Part shown: in pieces, positions 34,662 through 43,479 of the stretch
Layout of the letters: each line of letters opens with the position of its first letter
How positions within the stretch are numbered: position 1 is the first letter of the stretch
Origin: REEB95 sp963762425
GTDB taxonomy: Bacteria > Pseudomonadota > Alphaproteobacteria > ATCC43930 > CGMCC-115725
Direction of reading: 5' to 3'
Assembly: GCA_963762425.1 (NCBI GenBank)
Contig: CAVXKY010000003.1
Span: 1 to 64,000 of the forward strand
DNA length: 64,000 bases
Translations under genes and position numbers: made by a program
Notes under the pieces: generated by a model
What the model was told of the DNA's origin: nothing
What the model saw: only the letters and a program-made list of their open reading frames with translations
Database searches by the model: none

Positions 34662-35464
34662 GCGCCGCCGTCAAGAACGACGTTTTGGGCGACGCCGCGC
34701 GGGTGCTGAAACGCGCCGGGATCGACAGCCCGGCGCGCGAGGCCAGGCTGCTGCTGGAACTGGCCCAGGGCGATCCAGCCCGCTTCGCGGATTACGTCCG
34801 CCGCCGATCCTCGCACGAGCCTTATTCCCGCATTCGCGGCAAGCGCGAATTCTGGAGTCTCGATCTCGATCTCTCGCCCGACACGCTCGATCCGCGCCCG
34901 GATAGCGAAACCCTGATCGAAGCGGCGCTGGATCATCTTCCCGGCCGCGATGCTTCCTTGCGCGCGATCGATTTCGGCGCCGGCAGCGGCGCGCTGCTGC
35001 TGGCCTTTCTCGCCGAATTTCCCAACGCCACCGGCATCGGCATCGACATTCTGCCGGGCGCGGTATCGGCCGCGCGGCGCAACGCCGAAAAACTGGGCCT
35101 GGCCGCGCGTGCCGAATTCGTCCTGGGCGATTGGCGCGAAAAAAATCTGGGGCCGGCCGATGTCATCCTGGCCAACCCGCCCTATATACCGTCCGGCGAG
35201 ATCGACCGTCTCCAACCGGAAGTGACGCGTTTCGATCCCCGCGCGGCGCTCGATGGCGGCGCCGACGGTCTCGAATCCTACCGCGCCCTGGCGCCGGTAA
35301 TTTATCGGGCGCTCGGCCCCGGCGGCTTCGCGTTTTTGGAGCTGGGACAGGGCCAGGCGCGGCCGGTTGCCGCGATCATGGAACGGGCCGGGCTCAAACT
35401 CGTGGGAACAAGGCCGGACCTCGCGCGAATCGAGCGCTGCCTGGTCCTGCGTCAAGCGGATTAA
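34658..35464 (+). CDS. prmC: Release factor glutamine methyltransferase
   Basis: PrmC methylates the Gln of the GGQ motif in RF1 and RF2. It has 268 residues. The N-terminal helical domain is followed by the SAM-binding part (AIDFGAGSGALLLAFLAEFP) and the catalytic NPPY motif in VILANPPYIPSGEI. The ATG overlaps the prfA stop, the usual pairing. Confidence 0.95.
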   Translation: MSAAVKNDVLGDAARVLKRAGIDSPAREARLLLELAQGDPARFADYVRRRSSHEPYSRIRGKREFWSLDLDLSPDTLDPRPDSETLIEAALDHLPGRDASLRAIDFGAGSGALLLAFLAEFPNATGIGIDILPGAVSAARRNAEKLGLAARAEFVLGDWREKNLGPADVILANPPYIPSGEIDRLQPEVTRFDPRAALDGGADGLESYRALAPVIYRALGPGGFAFLELGQGQARPVAAIMERAGLKLVGTRPDLARIERCLVLRQAD

Positions 35465-35500
35465 GCCTTTGGCGGGGCTGAAATTAACGAAAAAAACTGG

Positions 35501-35529
35501 TTGGCATGATCCCCTACACCGTCTAGGGT
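35501..35529 (+). promoter_or_regulatory. Likely promoter for the DUF4167 gene
   Basis: TTGGCA at 35501-35506 and TAGGGT at 35524-35529 are 17 bases apart, a sigma-70-like arrangement. It lies in the 209-base gap after prmC and leaves a leader of about 140 bases. The rest of the gap shows nothing recognised. Confidence 0.4.
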
Positions 35530-35673
35530 GGCTTCGCCAAGAGCCAGCGAGCCAAGTGCTCCAGGTCCTAAAGGGCAAAACCGATCCCCGATCTGCTATC
35601 AACCGTCCGATTATTCGGAACGGAAAGGTGAATCAGATTCAGGACGGAACCAGCCAACGACACAGAGTCAAAA

Positions 35674-36321
35674 ATGAGTAATTACCAAGGAAACATGAGA
35701 GGGCCCGGCCAGAAAAACCGCGGCCGCGGCGGCCGTCCCAACAACATGATGGGCGGCGGCAACCAGGGCAACCGTCCGCGTCCCCCGAACCGCATGCAGA
35801 ATTTCGATTCGAGCGGGCCGAGCGTGAAGATCCGCGGCAACGCCTATCAGGTGTTCGAGCGCTACATCGCCATGGCGCGCGAGGCCTCTTCGGCGGGCGA
35901 CCGCGTCGCCGCCGAGAATCTCTATCAGCACGCCGAGCACTATTACCGCATCATGCAGGCGAACGGCGAAGGCCAGCAGAACCAGATGGGCGGCCAAGGC
36001 AGGCCGATGACGCCGGCGGATACCGAAATGAATCCCGGCGACATGGACCATGACGGTCCGCCGCCGCAGCAACCTCAGCAGCCACAACAGCCGCAGCAGT
36101 ACAACCCGCAGCCGCACAACCCGCAGCATTACCAGCAGCAGCCGCAGCAGCCGCGCCACGCTTCGCAGCCCTATCCCCAGCCGCAGCCTCAAGCCCAGCC
36201 TCAGCACCAGCCGGCGCCGGTGCAACCGCAGCCCCAGCCGCAGCCGGTGGTTCAGTCCCAGCCGCAGCCGCAGCCGCAACCCCAGCCGCCCGCGCCGCCG
36301 GAGACCCCAGAGGGCTCGTGA
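35674..36321 (+). CDS. DUF4167 protein with Gln/Pro-rich tail
   Basis: The first 100 residues are the DUF4167 domain: an Arg/Gly/Asn-rich start (GRGGRPNNMMGG), then SSGPSVKIRGNAYQVFERYIAMAREA and SAGDRVAAENLYQHAEHYYRIM. Residues 125-215 are a low-complexity Gln/Pro tail with QPQ and QQPQQP repeats, which can vary in length between strains. The family is confined largely to alphaproteobacteria and sits next to prmC; nucleic-acid binding is suspected from the basic N-terminus, but no function is proven. Confidence 0.88.
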   Translation: MSNYQGNMRGPGQKNRGRGGRPNNMMGGGNQGNRPRPPNRMQNFDSSGPSVKIRGNAYQVFERYIAMAREASSAGDRVAAENLYQHAEHYYRIMQANGEGQQNQMGGQGRPMTPADTEMNPGDMDHDGPPPQQPQQPQQPQQYNPQPHNPQHYQQQPQQPRHASQPYPQPQPQAQPQHQPAPVQPQPQPQPVVQSQPQPQPQPQPPAPPETPEGS

Positions 36322-36360
36322 ATTAACGAACGAGCGACCCGGGAAGGGGCATTTTCCCGC

Positions 36361-36460
36361 GTCATTGCGAGCCGAAGGCGAAGCAGTCCAGAAATGACGC
36401 CGTGCCAGCTGGATTGCTTCGGCCGCCCTGTTCTTGAAAATCGGGCGGCCTCGCAATGAC
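36361..36460. repeat. Palindromic REP/MITE-like intergenic element
   Basis: The ends are inverted copies: GTCATTGCGAG at 36361-36371 and CTCGCAATGAC at 36450-36460. Inside, GAAGCAGTCCAG and CTGGATTGCTTC pair with one G-T mismatch, and GGCCGCCC (36421-36428) pairs with GGGCGGCC (36443-36450). This termini type belongs to a widespread family of interspersed palindromic repeats in bacteria. One copy is in the window, just upstream of the clpB promoter. Confidence 0.85.
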
Positions 36461-36473
36461 GGCTAAAGCCCCC

Positions 36474-36502
36474 CTTGGCGATGCGGGTTTGCGACCCCAT
36501 AT
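36474..36502 (+). promoter_or_regulatory. Heat-shock (RpoH) promoter of clpB
   Basis: CTTGGC at 36474-36479 and CCCCATAT at 36495-36502 are 15 bases apart. This matches the sigma-32 consensus (CTTGAA, 13-16 bases, CCCCATNT) closely and lies about 70 bases before clpB. Confidence 0.75.
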
Positions 36503-36572
36503 TTGAACCCGGAAGACAGGTGCCGCCGCTTCCAAGAAGGGCGGTCTTGCCGGTTCAGGCTCAGGGGGTCTT

Positions 36573-39193
<2,621 letters not shown>

Positions 39194-39249
39194 GGGCGGG
39201 CGGGCTTCTACGACCGACTCACACGATCCGCCAGAAGCTGAGCATGATG

Positions 39250-39663
39250 TCAGTCACCGATGCCGTCCTCGGCTTGAGGCCGGCCCGGCTTTATGCTCTC
39301 AATCGGGTTCTCGCGGTAAAAATTGTAGATGAACCTCAGCGCGCGTTTTTCGGCATCACTCAATTTGGCGCTTCCGGGTTCGGTGCTTGTCCGGTGACGG
39401 TGATCCAAAGCCAGAAGTATTTCGAGAATATCCGGGGGCAAGGGCGCAACCGAATAAATGCGGCACGGAACGCCATCCGAATCCGCTATGCCGGTGGTCC
39501 GGTCGAATTCAAACGTCACGTCATTCATGAAAAGCCGTTGAGCGCCAATGGTCGTTTCGCCGATCGTCCTTGCCTGGCAAAGCAGGCTGGCGCCAGTGAT
39601 GCTCTGTCCAAGGAAGATATCGCCAGCGGCAATATTTCGGATCTCGGTTATGGCGTCGGGCAT
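39250..39663 (-). CDS. Unknown small protein, island paralogue 1
   Basis: This 137-residue protein has no recognised family. It shares a clear layout with the next gene upstream: IRNIAAGDIF against IRNIGVGDFF, GASLLC against GASMIC, FEFDRTTG against HEFDRITG, SVAPLPPDI against SVAPLPPEI, and ALDHRHRTSTEP against GLDHRYRTSTDP. No signal peptide or membrane helix. It is third in a three-gene minus-strand operon (gap 15 bases). As tandem paralogues downstream of an effector-like gene, the pair could be immunity proteins, but this is an inference only. The sequence is AT-richer than the host background. Confidence 0.6.
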   Translation of the reverse strand: MPDAITEIRNIAAGDIFLGQSITGASLLCQARTIGETTIGAQRLFMNDVTFEFDRTTGIADSDGVPCRIYSVAPLPPDILEILLALDHRHRTSTEPGSAKLSDAEKRALRFIYNFYRENPIESIKPGRPQAEDGIGD

Positions 39664-39678
39664 GATCTCATTCGCCGC

Positions 39679-40044
39679 TCAAATCTGGTTCGCAGGGTAA
39701 TATTTGGCTATGTAGAGAATGGCGTCTATTTCGGCCCGGGTTAATTTAGTTCGTTCCGGGTCGGTGCTTGTTCGATATCGATGATCCAGCCCGAGGAATA
39801 CGTTGTGGATCTCCGGCGGCAACGGCGCGACCGAATTGATTGTGCATAGAATGTCATCGGGGCTCTTCTCCGTGCCGGTTATACGATCGAATTCGTGGTC
39901 GGTTTGCGTGGTAATCCTTCTCGCCTGAATGGTCTTGTCATTTACCGCCGTCGTCAGGCAGATCATGCTGGCGCCGTTGGGACATGACGCGTGGAAGAAA
40001 TCTCCGACGCCTATATTTCGAATCAGCGTTTCGCGATCAAGCAT
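39679..40044 (-). CDS. Unknown small protein, island paralogue 2
   Basis: This 121-residue protein is paralogous to the next gene downstream. The ATG at 40044 follows GGGAG. The shared motif FDRITG, a conserved SVAPLPPEI, the LDHRYRTSTDPERTKLT stretch, and a C-terminal helix (RAEIDAILYIAKYYP) define the family. The shared acidic and His/Arg residues might be functional, but no known fold is recognised. It starts 14 bases after the upstream gene ends, so the two are co-transcribed. Confidence 0.62.
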   Translation of the reverse strand: MLDRETLIRNIGVGDFFHASCPNGASMICLTTAVNDKTIQARRITTQTDHEFDRITGTEKSPDDILCTINSVAPLPPEIHNVFLGLDHRYRTSTDPERTKLTRAEIDAILYIAKYYPANQI

Positions 40045-40058
40045 GATTTTTCTCCCAG

Positions 40059-40697
40059 TTACTTATTCTTCAAGAGGAAGCTGTTCAGAATTTCATTTTG
40101 CTCTCGAGCAGACAGACCCTGGGCTCCTGCCGCCTTAATGGCGCAATCGTGGCATAGGATTTTTCCTTCCATCCAGTACATCCCAGTAGTCCCGTAGCTG
40201 CCGCCGCTTTGGCAATCGCCCTCACAGGGCAAATCTCCCGCCGCCGCGACTTGAACATCGGCTCCATCGCTCGTCCATTGGCCGCCGTCTGGATTTCTCG
40301 CCGGCACCCGGGGCTCGTCTTCCCAAGCGTCGCCGTATTTCCGCAAGCTGGCCGCGCGGGCAAGCTTCGCCATGCCCTCATGCGCGATCTCCGGAAATCC
40401 GAGCAGCACGGCGTGAATGCAAGCGCGTGCAGCCTCACCGGCCGCAAGCAATTCCACCACGCGGGCCAAGCCGTGGCACCAGCGTCCCATGACCCGGTCC
40501 GGCACTGGTCCGTAGGCCAGGTGAAGCAGCTGCGCCATGTCTTCGGGCGGACGCAAACGATAGCGCCGGTGTCCCTCCGCATCGCGAACCACCTTGGCAA
40601 GGATCGCCGGTCCCAAGGACAAGCCCTCATCGTCGCAGGTAAGCCCCGGATTCCCGCAATTCGCGAGGCTGTAGGTTTGAATGAGGGGCCCGCCCAT
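40059..40697 (-). CDS. Effector-like protein with GGQWT linker and Cys pairs
   Basis: The 212-residue protein has a helical N-terminal part (MAQLLHLAYGPVPDRVMGRW, then IHAVLLGFPEIAHEGMAKLARAASLRKYG), a linker DEPRVPARNPDGGQWTS, and a C-terminal part with two Cys pairs: CEGDC and, about 25 residues later, CHDC. From memory, the PDGGQWT-type linker joins variable C-terminal domains in alphaproteobacterial proteins that look like toxins or phage-related effectors; no search was run. The Cys pairs suggest a zinc site. Start ATG 40697 follows GGGAG. It is first in the operon with the two paralogues. Function unknown. Confidence 0.55.
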   Translation of the reverse strand: MGGPLIQTYSLANCGNPGLTCDDEGLSLGPAILAKVVRDAEGHRRYRLRPPEDMAQLLHLAYGPVPDRVMGRWCHGLARVVELLAAGEAARACIHAVLLGFPEIAHEGMAKLARAASLRKYGDAWEDEPRVPARNPDGGQWTSDGADVQVAAAGDLPCEGDCQSGGSYGTTGMYWMEGKILCHDCAIKAAGAQGLSAREQNEILNSFLLKNK

Positions 40698-40730
40698 ATA
40701 AAACTCCCTTTAACGTAATATGTGTACATT

Positions 40731-40758
40731 ATGTTCCTGTTATGTTCCTGTTATGTTC
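40731..40758. repeat. 11-bp tandem repeat in island divergent promoter
   Basis: ATGTTCCTGTT occurs at 40731-40741 and 40742-40752, with a partial third unit at 40753. The 11-base period is near one helical turn. A palindrome-like ATGTGTACAT lies just before it. The repeats sit between the effector-like operon and the truncated cyanase gene, in an AT-rich stretch, and look like operator sites. Confidence 0.6.
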
Positions 40759-40789
40759 TAATGTCAAGGCGGGAGCTTTCCGCCCAAAT

Positions 40790-40805
40790 TGGCACGGCCC
40801 TTGCT
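40790..40805 (+). promoter_or_regulatory. Sigma-54 promoter of truncated cynS
   Basis: TGGCACG at 40790-40796, four bases, then TTGCT at 40801-40805 matches the -24/-12 consensus TGGCACG-N4-TTGCW in full. The expected start of transcription is near 40816, 22 bases before the ATG. Confidence 0.85.
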
Positions 40806-41112
40806 CGATTCCGGTCATCCAACCGAGGGAGGCTTTCATGACCCGTGCGGAATTGACCGAGAAAATCGCCGCTATCGTCAGGAAGAAGGGGCTCAAATGG
40901 CGCGACATCGCCGCCAAGATCGGCCCCGGCTCGCCGGTCTATTACACCGCCGCGCTGCACGGCCAGATGAAGCTGTCGAAGCCCGAGGCGGAAACCGCCG
41001 GCAAGATGCTGGGCCTCGATGCCGATGAAATCCTGCTGCTGCAGGACATCCCCTATCGCGGCTCGCTGCCCACAACCGTCCCGACCGACCCGCTGATCTA
41101 CCGCTTCTACGA
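40790..41112. repeat. Cyanase promoter plus 5' gene duplication, copy 1
   Basis: This segment is homologous to 41652-41975, covering the sigma-54 box, leader and first 92 codons with one single-base length difference in the leader. The copies differ at many silent positions, so the duplication is not recent. Identity stops abruptly at the TACGA of the YRFYE codons. Confidence 0.88.
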
Positions 41113-41215
41113 GGAAAGGAGCGCGTGCAATTCCACGTTTATAACGACATCCATAAGCACGTCAGATTTATCGCGTACTACATACCTCCCTCTGCAGCGG
41201 CGTTTGCAATCGTAA
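40838..41215 (+). pseudogene. Truncated cyanase, C-terminal half replaced
   Basis: Residues 1-92 match cyanase (MTRAELTEKIAAIVRKKGLK, ending LIYRFYE) and include the catalytic Arg89 and Glu92. From residue 93 the sequence is unrelated (ERSACNSTF) and stops at 125. The catalytic Ser, and the C-terminal domain that forms the decamer, are lost, so cyanase activity is not expected. Six residues differ from the intact copy. The mostly silent nature of the nucleotide differences hints that the shortened protein, a helical N-domain, may have been kept by selection. Another gene begins inside its tail. Confidence 0.8.
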
Positions 41216-41559
41216 AATATCTTGCGTCCCATTATGTGGATCAGATGAATGATCTAACGAAAAAAGTGGCGGCCGCTAAAGAAGGAGAAAACGTTTCGGC
41301 ACGAGCGGCGGAAGGATTTGCCAAAAATTTTCCATTTTCAGGGACTGTGTACGTATATCTCGACAATTCTCTGTCGGATACACAGACGGCGGAATTGGTG
41401 GAATTATACAAAGAGCAGGAAGCAGACATTCAATTTAGGGATTTTGGCTATGTGATAGAAACTTGGAAGAAGATCAAGGCTGGCAAGGCCGTGATGCCAC
41501 CAGAGTATCGCTTAACCGATGAGTTTCCTCAGTTAGTGTCCGACGAAAAACAACAATGA
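41125..41559 (+). CDS. Foreign-looking unknown protein between cyanase copies
   Basis: This 144-residue protein is not recognised. A GTG start follows GAGGAAAGGAG, right at the point where cyanase homology ends, and overlaps the truncated cyanase frame. The middle is Lys/Ala-rich (NDLTKKVAAAKEGENVSARAAEGF), followed by SGTVYVYLDNSLSDTQTAELVELYKEQEAD and DFGYVIETWKKIKAGKAVMPPEY. No signal peptide or clear membrane helix. Base composition and codons are far more AT-rich than in the neighbours, a sign of transfer. It should be transcribed from the sigma-54 promoter of the truncated copy. Confidence 0.65.
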   Translation: MQFHVYNDIHKHVRFIAYYIPPSAAAFAIVKYLASHYVDQMNDLTKKVAAAKEGENVSARAAEGFAKNFPFSGTVYVYLDNSLSDTQTAELVELYKEQEADIQFRDFGYVIETWKKIKAGKAVMPPEYRLTDEFPQLVSDEKQQ

Positions 41560-41605
41560 ACAACTTATCAGTATCCCTAAACGCCTCCCCGAAAATATCC
41601 AGATT

Positions 41606-41624
41606 TTGCCTACGCCCTAGGCAA
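41606..41624. promoter_or_regulatory. Dyad operator upstream of intact cynS
   Basis: TTGCCTA and TAGGCAA flank CGCCC in a perfect 7-bp inverted repeat. It is 27 bases upstream of the sigma-54 box and centred about 63 bases before the expected transcription start. The upstream region of the truncated copy lacks it. The bound protein is unknown. Confidence 0.55.
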
Positions 41625-41651
41625 GGGTTCGCGCCACCTGCCGCTTAAATC

Positions 41652-41667
41652 TGGCACGCCGATTGCT
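41652..41667 (+). promoter_or_regulatory. Sigma-54 promoter of intact cynS
   Basis: TGGCACG at 41652-41658, four bases, then TTGCT at 41663-41667 again matches the sigma-54 consensus in full. The leader to the ATG is about 23 bases. Confidence 0.87.
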
Positions 41668-41975
41668 TGATTCCGGTCATCCAACCCAAGGGAGGCCTTC
41701 ATGACCCGTGCGGAATTGACCGAGAAAATCGCCGCCATCGTGCGCAAGAAGGGGCTCAAATGGCGCGACATCGCCGCCAAGATCGGCCCGGGCTCGGCGC
41801 TCTATTACACCGCCGCGCTCCACGGCCAGATGAAACTCTCGAAGCCCGAGGCCGAAACCGCCGGCAAGGTTTTGGGCCTCGACGCCGATGAAATCCTGCT
41901 GTTGCAGGACATCCCCTATCGCGGCTCGTTGCCCGCAATGCCGCCCACCGACCCGTTGATCTACCGCTTCTACGA
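41652..41975. repeat. Cyanase promoter plus 5' gene duplication, copy 2
   Basis: This is the second copy of the 40790-41112 segment, here continuing into a complete cyanase gene. The 539 bases between the two copies (41113-41651) hold the foreign-looking gene and the dyad operator. Confidence 0.88.
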
Positions 41976-42147
41976 ACTGGTCCAGGTCTACGGCACCACC
42001 TGGAAATCGCTCATCCAGGAGGAATTCGGCGACGGCATCATGAGCGCGATCGATTTCGACATGAAGCTCGAACGCCAGCCCGACCAGAAAGGCGACCGCG
42101 TGCGCGTCTCCATGACCGGGAAATTCCTGCCCTATAAGCAGTATTAG
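41701..42147 (+). CDS. cynS: Cyanase
   Basis: Cyanase converts cyanate and bicarbonate to ammonia and carbon dioxide, giving cyanate resistance and a nitrogen source. It has 148 residues. The N-terminal helical domain resembles a DNA-binding fold. The catalytic residues are Arg89 and Glu92 in LIYRFYE and Ser115 in GIMSAIDF, matching Arg96, Glu99 and Ser122 of the E. coli enzyme. It ends GKFLPYKQY. The start follows GGGAGG. Its sigma-54 promoter predicts nitrogen control. Its stop overlaps the convergent E2 gene. Confidence 0.96.
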   Translation: MTRAELTEKIAAIVRKKGLKWRDIAAKIGPGSALYYTAALHGQMKLSKPEAETAGKVLGLDADEILLLQDIPYRGSLPAMPPTDPLIYRFYELVQVYGTTWKSLIQEEFGDGIMSAIDFDMKLERQPDQKGDRVRVSMTGKFLPYKQY

Positions 42148-43462
42148 GAAAGCTCGCCCGCCCAGTCGTGGGTTTCGGCCACGTACTTGAGCTTTTGCAG
42201 GAACGAGGCCGCATAGGCGCCGTCGACCGCGCGGTGGTCGAAGCTCTGGCCCAGCACGGCCATGGGCCGCGCCTCGATCTTGTCGGCCGCCTTGCCCTCG
42301 ACCACCACCGGCTTCTTGCGCACCGCGTCGAAGGACAACACCGCCACTTGCGGCGCGTTGATCACCGGCATGGTGAAAAGCGTGCCGAAGCTGCCGTTGT
42401 TGGTGATGGTGTAGGTGCCGCCCGAAATGTCGGCGGGGCTCAGTTTCCCGGCGCGCGCCTTTTCCACCTGGCGCGCGATCGCCTTGGCCAGCCCGCCGGC
42501 GTTCATGTCGTCGGCATGCAACACCACCGGCACCACCAGCCCGTCGAGCCCGAGATCGGCGGCGATGCCCAAATGCAAGTCGCTATGCAGGATCAGCCGG
42601 TCATGGTCGAAGCTGGCGTTGAGGCGCGGGAAATCCTTGAGCGCCAGGCACACGGCGCGGGCGACGAAGGGCAGGTAAGTGAGCGCGATGCCGTGGCGCT
42701 GGGCGAAGCCGTCCTTGGCTTTCTGCCGCGCCGCCACGATCGCCGAGAAATCCACCTCCACCGCCTGGAAGGCGTGCGGAATGGTGCGCCACGCCTCGGC
42801 CAGGTGGGTCGCGGTCAAGGCGCGGATATGGTTCAGCGTCTCGATGCTGTCGCCCTCGCGCAACGCCACCGGCGCGCGCGGGGCGGCCCGTTCCACGCGG
42901 GCGGCGGGCGCCCCCTTGATGTCGGCGGCGGCGATGCGCCAGCCGCCGCGCATCCGCACCGATTGCACGATCGAGGCGAGATCGGCGCCCGATTCCTTGA
43001 TCAGCCTGCGGGCGAGCGGCGTCACCTTGAGCCCGTCGAGCGACACCGCCGGCAGCGCGAAGCTGATCGGCGTGCGCACCTCCTCATAGGGACTCATGAC
43101 GAAGGGCGCGGCCTTCGACGATGGGGCCGGAGCTTTGGGCACGGGGCGGGATGCTTGAACGGGAGCGGGCGTTGCCGCCTTGACCGGCGCAGGAGCGGGC
43201 GGCGCGGCGCGGCAGCGGCCGGTTTCGCTCCCGCCTCGCCCAGCACCGCCACCACCGTGCCGACCGGAACGGTCTGGCCGGCGGCGACGCGGATTTCGTT
43301 GAGCACGCCGCTTTCGGTCGCCTGCACCTCCATCGACACCTTGTCGGTCTCGATCAGGAACAGATTGTCGCCGGCCGCGACCTTGTCGCCCACCGATTTG
43401 AACCAGGAGGCGACCTTGCCCTCGGCGACGGTCTCGCCCAATTGCGGCATGATGACGTTCAT
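42144..43462 (-). CDS. 2-oxoacid dehydrogenase E2 acyltransferase, frameshifted
   Basis: This is the dihydrolipoyl acyltransferase core of a pyruvate, acetoin or branched-chain complex. The lipoyl domain (residues 1-77) has the lipoylated Lys41 in ETDKVSMEV. A Pro/Ala linker, a peripheral-subunit-binding motif (KVTPLARRLIKESGADL) and a catalytic domain follow, the last with GQSFDHRAVDGAYAASFL carrying the active His and Asp. The frame breaks near 43207 in a GC-rich Pro/Ala run; one base restores about 439 residues. It is the last gene of the E1alpha, E1beta, aldehyde dehydrogenase, E2 set. No E3 gene is present. Confidence 0.88.
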
Positions 43463-43479
43463 GAACGCACCGGTTCTCG

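Noticed and set aside
36060..36300. Repeated CAGCCGCAG units, looked at as a possible CRISPR or repeat array
   Set aside because: They are Gln/Pro codons of the DUF4167 tail, in frame, without spacers.
36252..36500. Small minus-strand frame with RLRLAMTRE-type peptide
   Set aside because: This is translated palindromic repeat. Such peptides are a known artefact of this repeat family.
39194..42147. Reading the island as a prophage or integrative element
   Set aside because: No integrase, structural phage gene, tRNA target or clear att site was found. The flanking repeat is a gene duplication, not an att pair.
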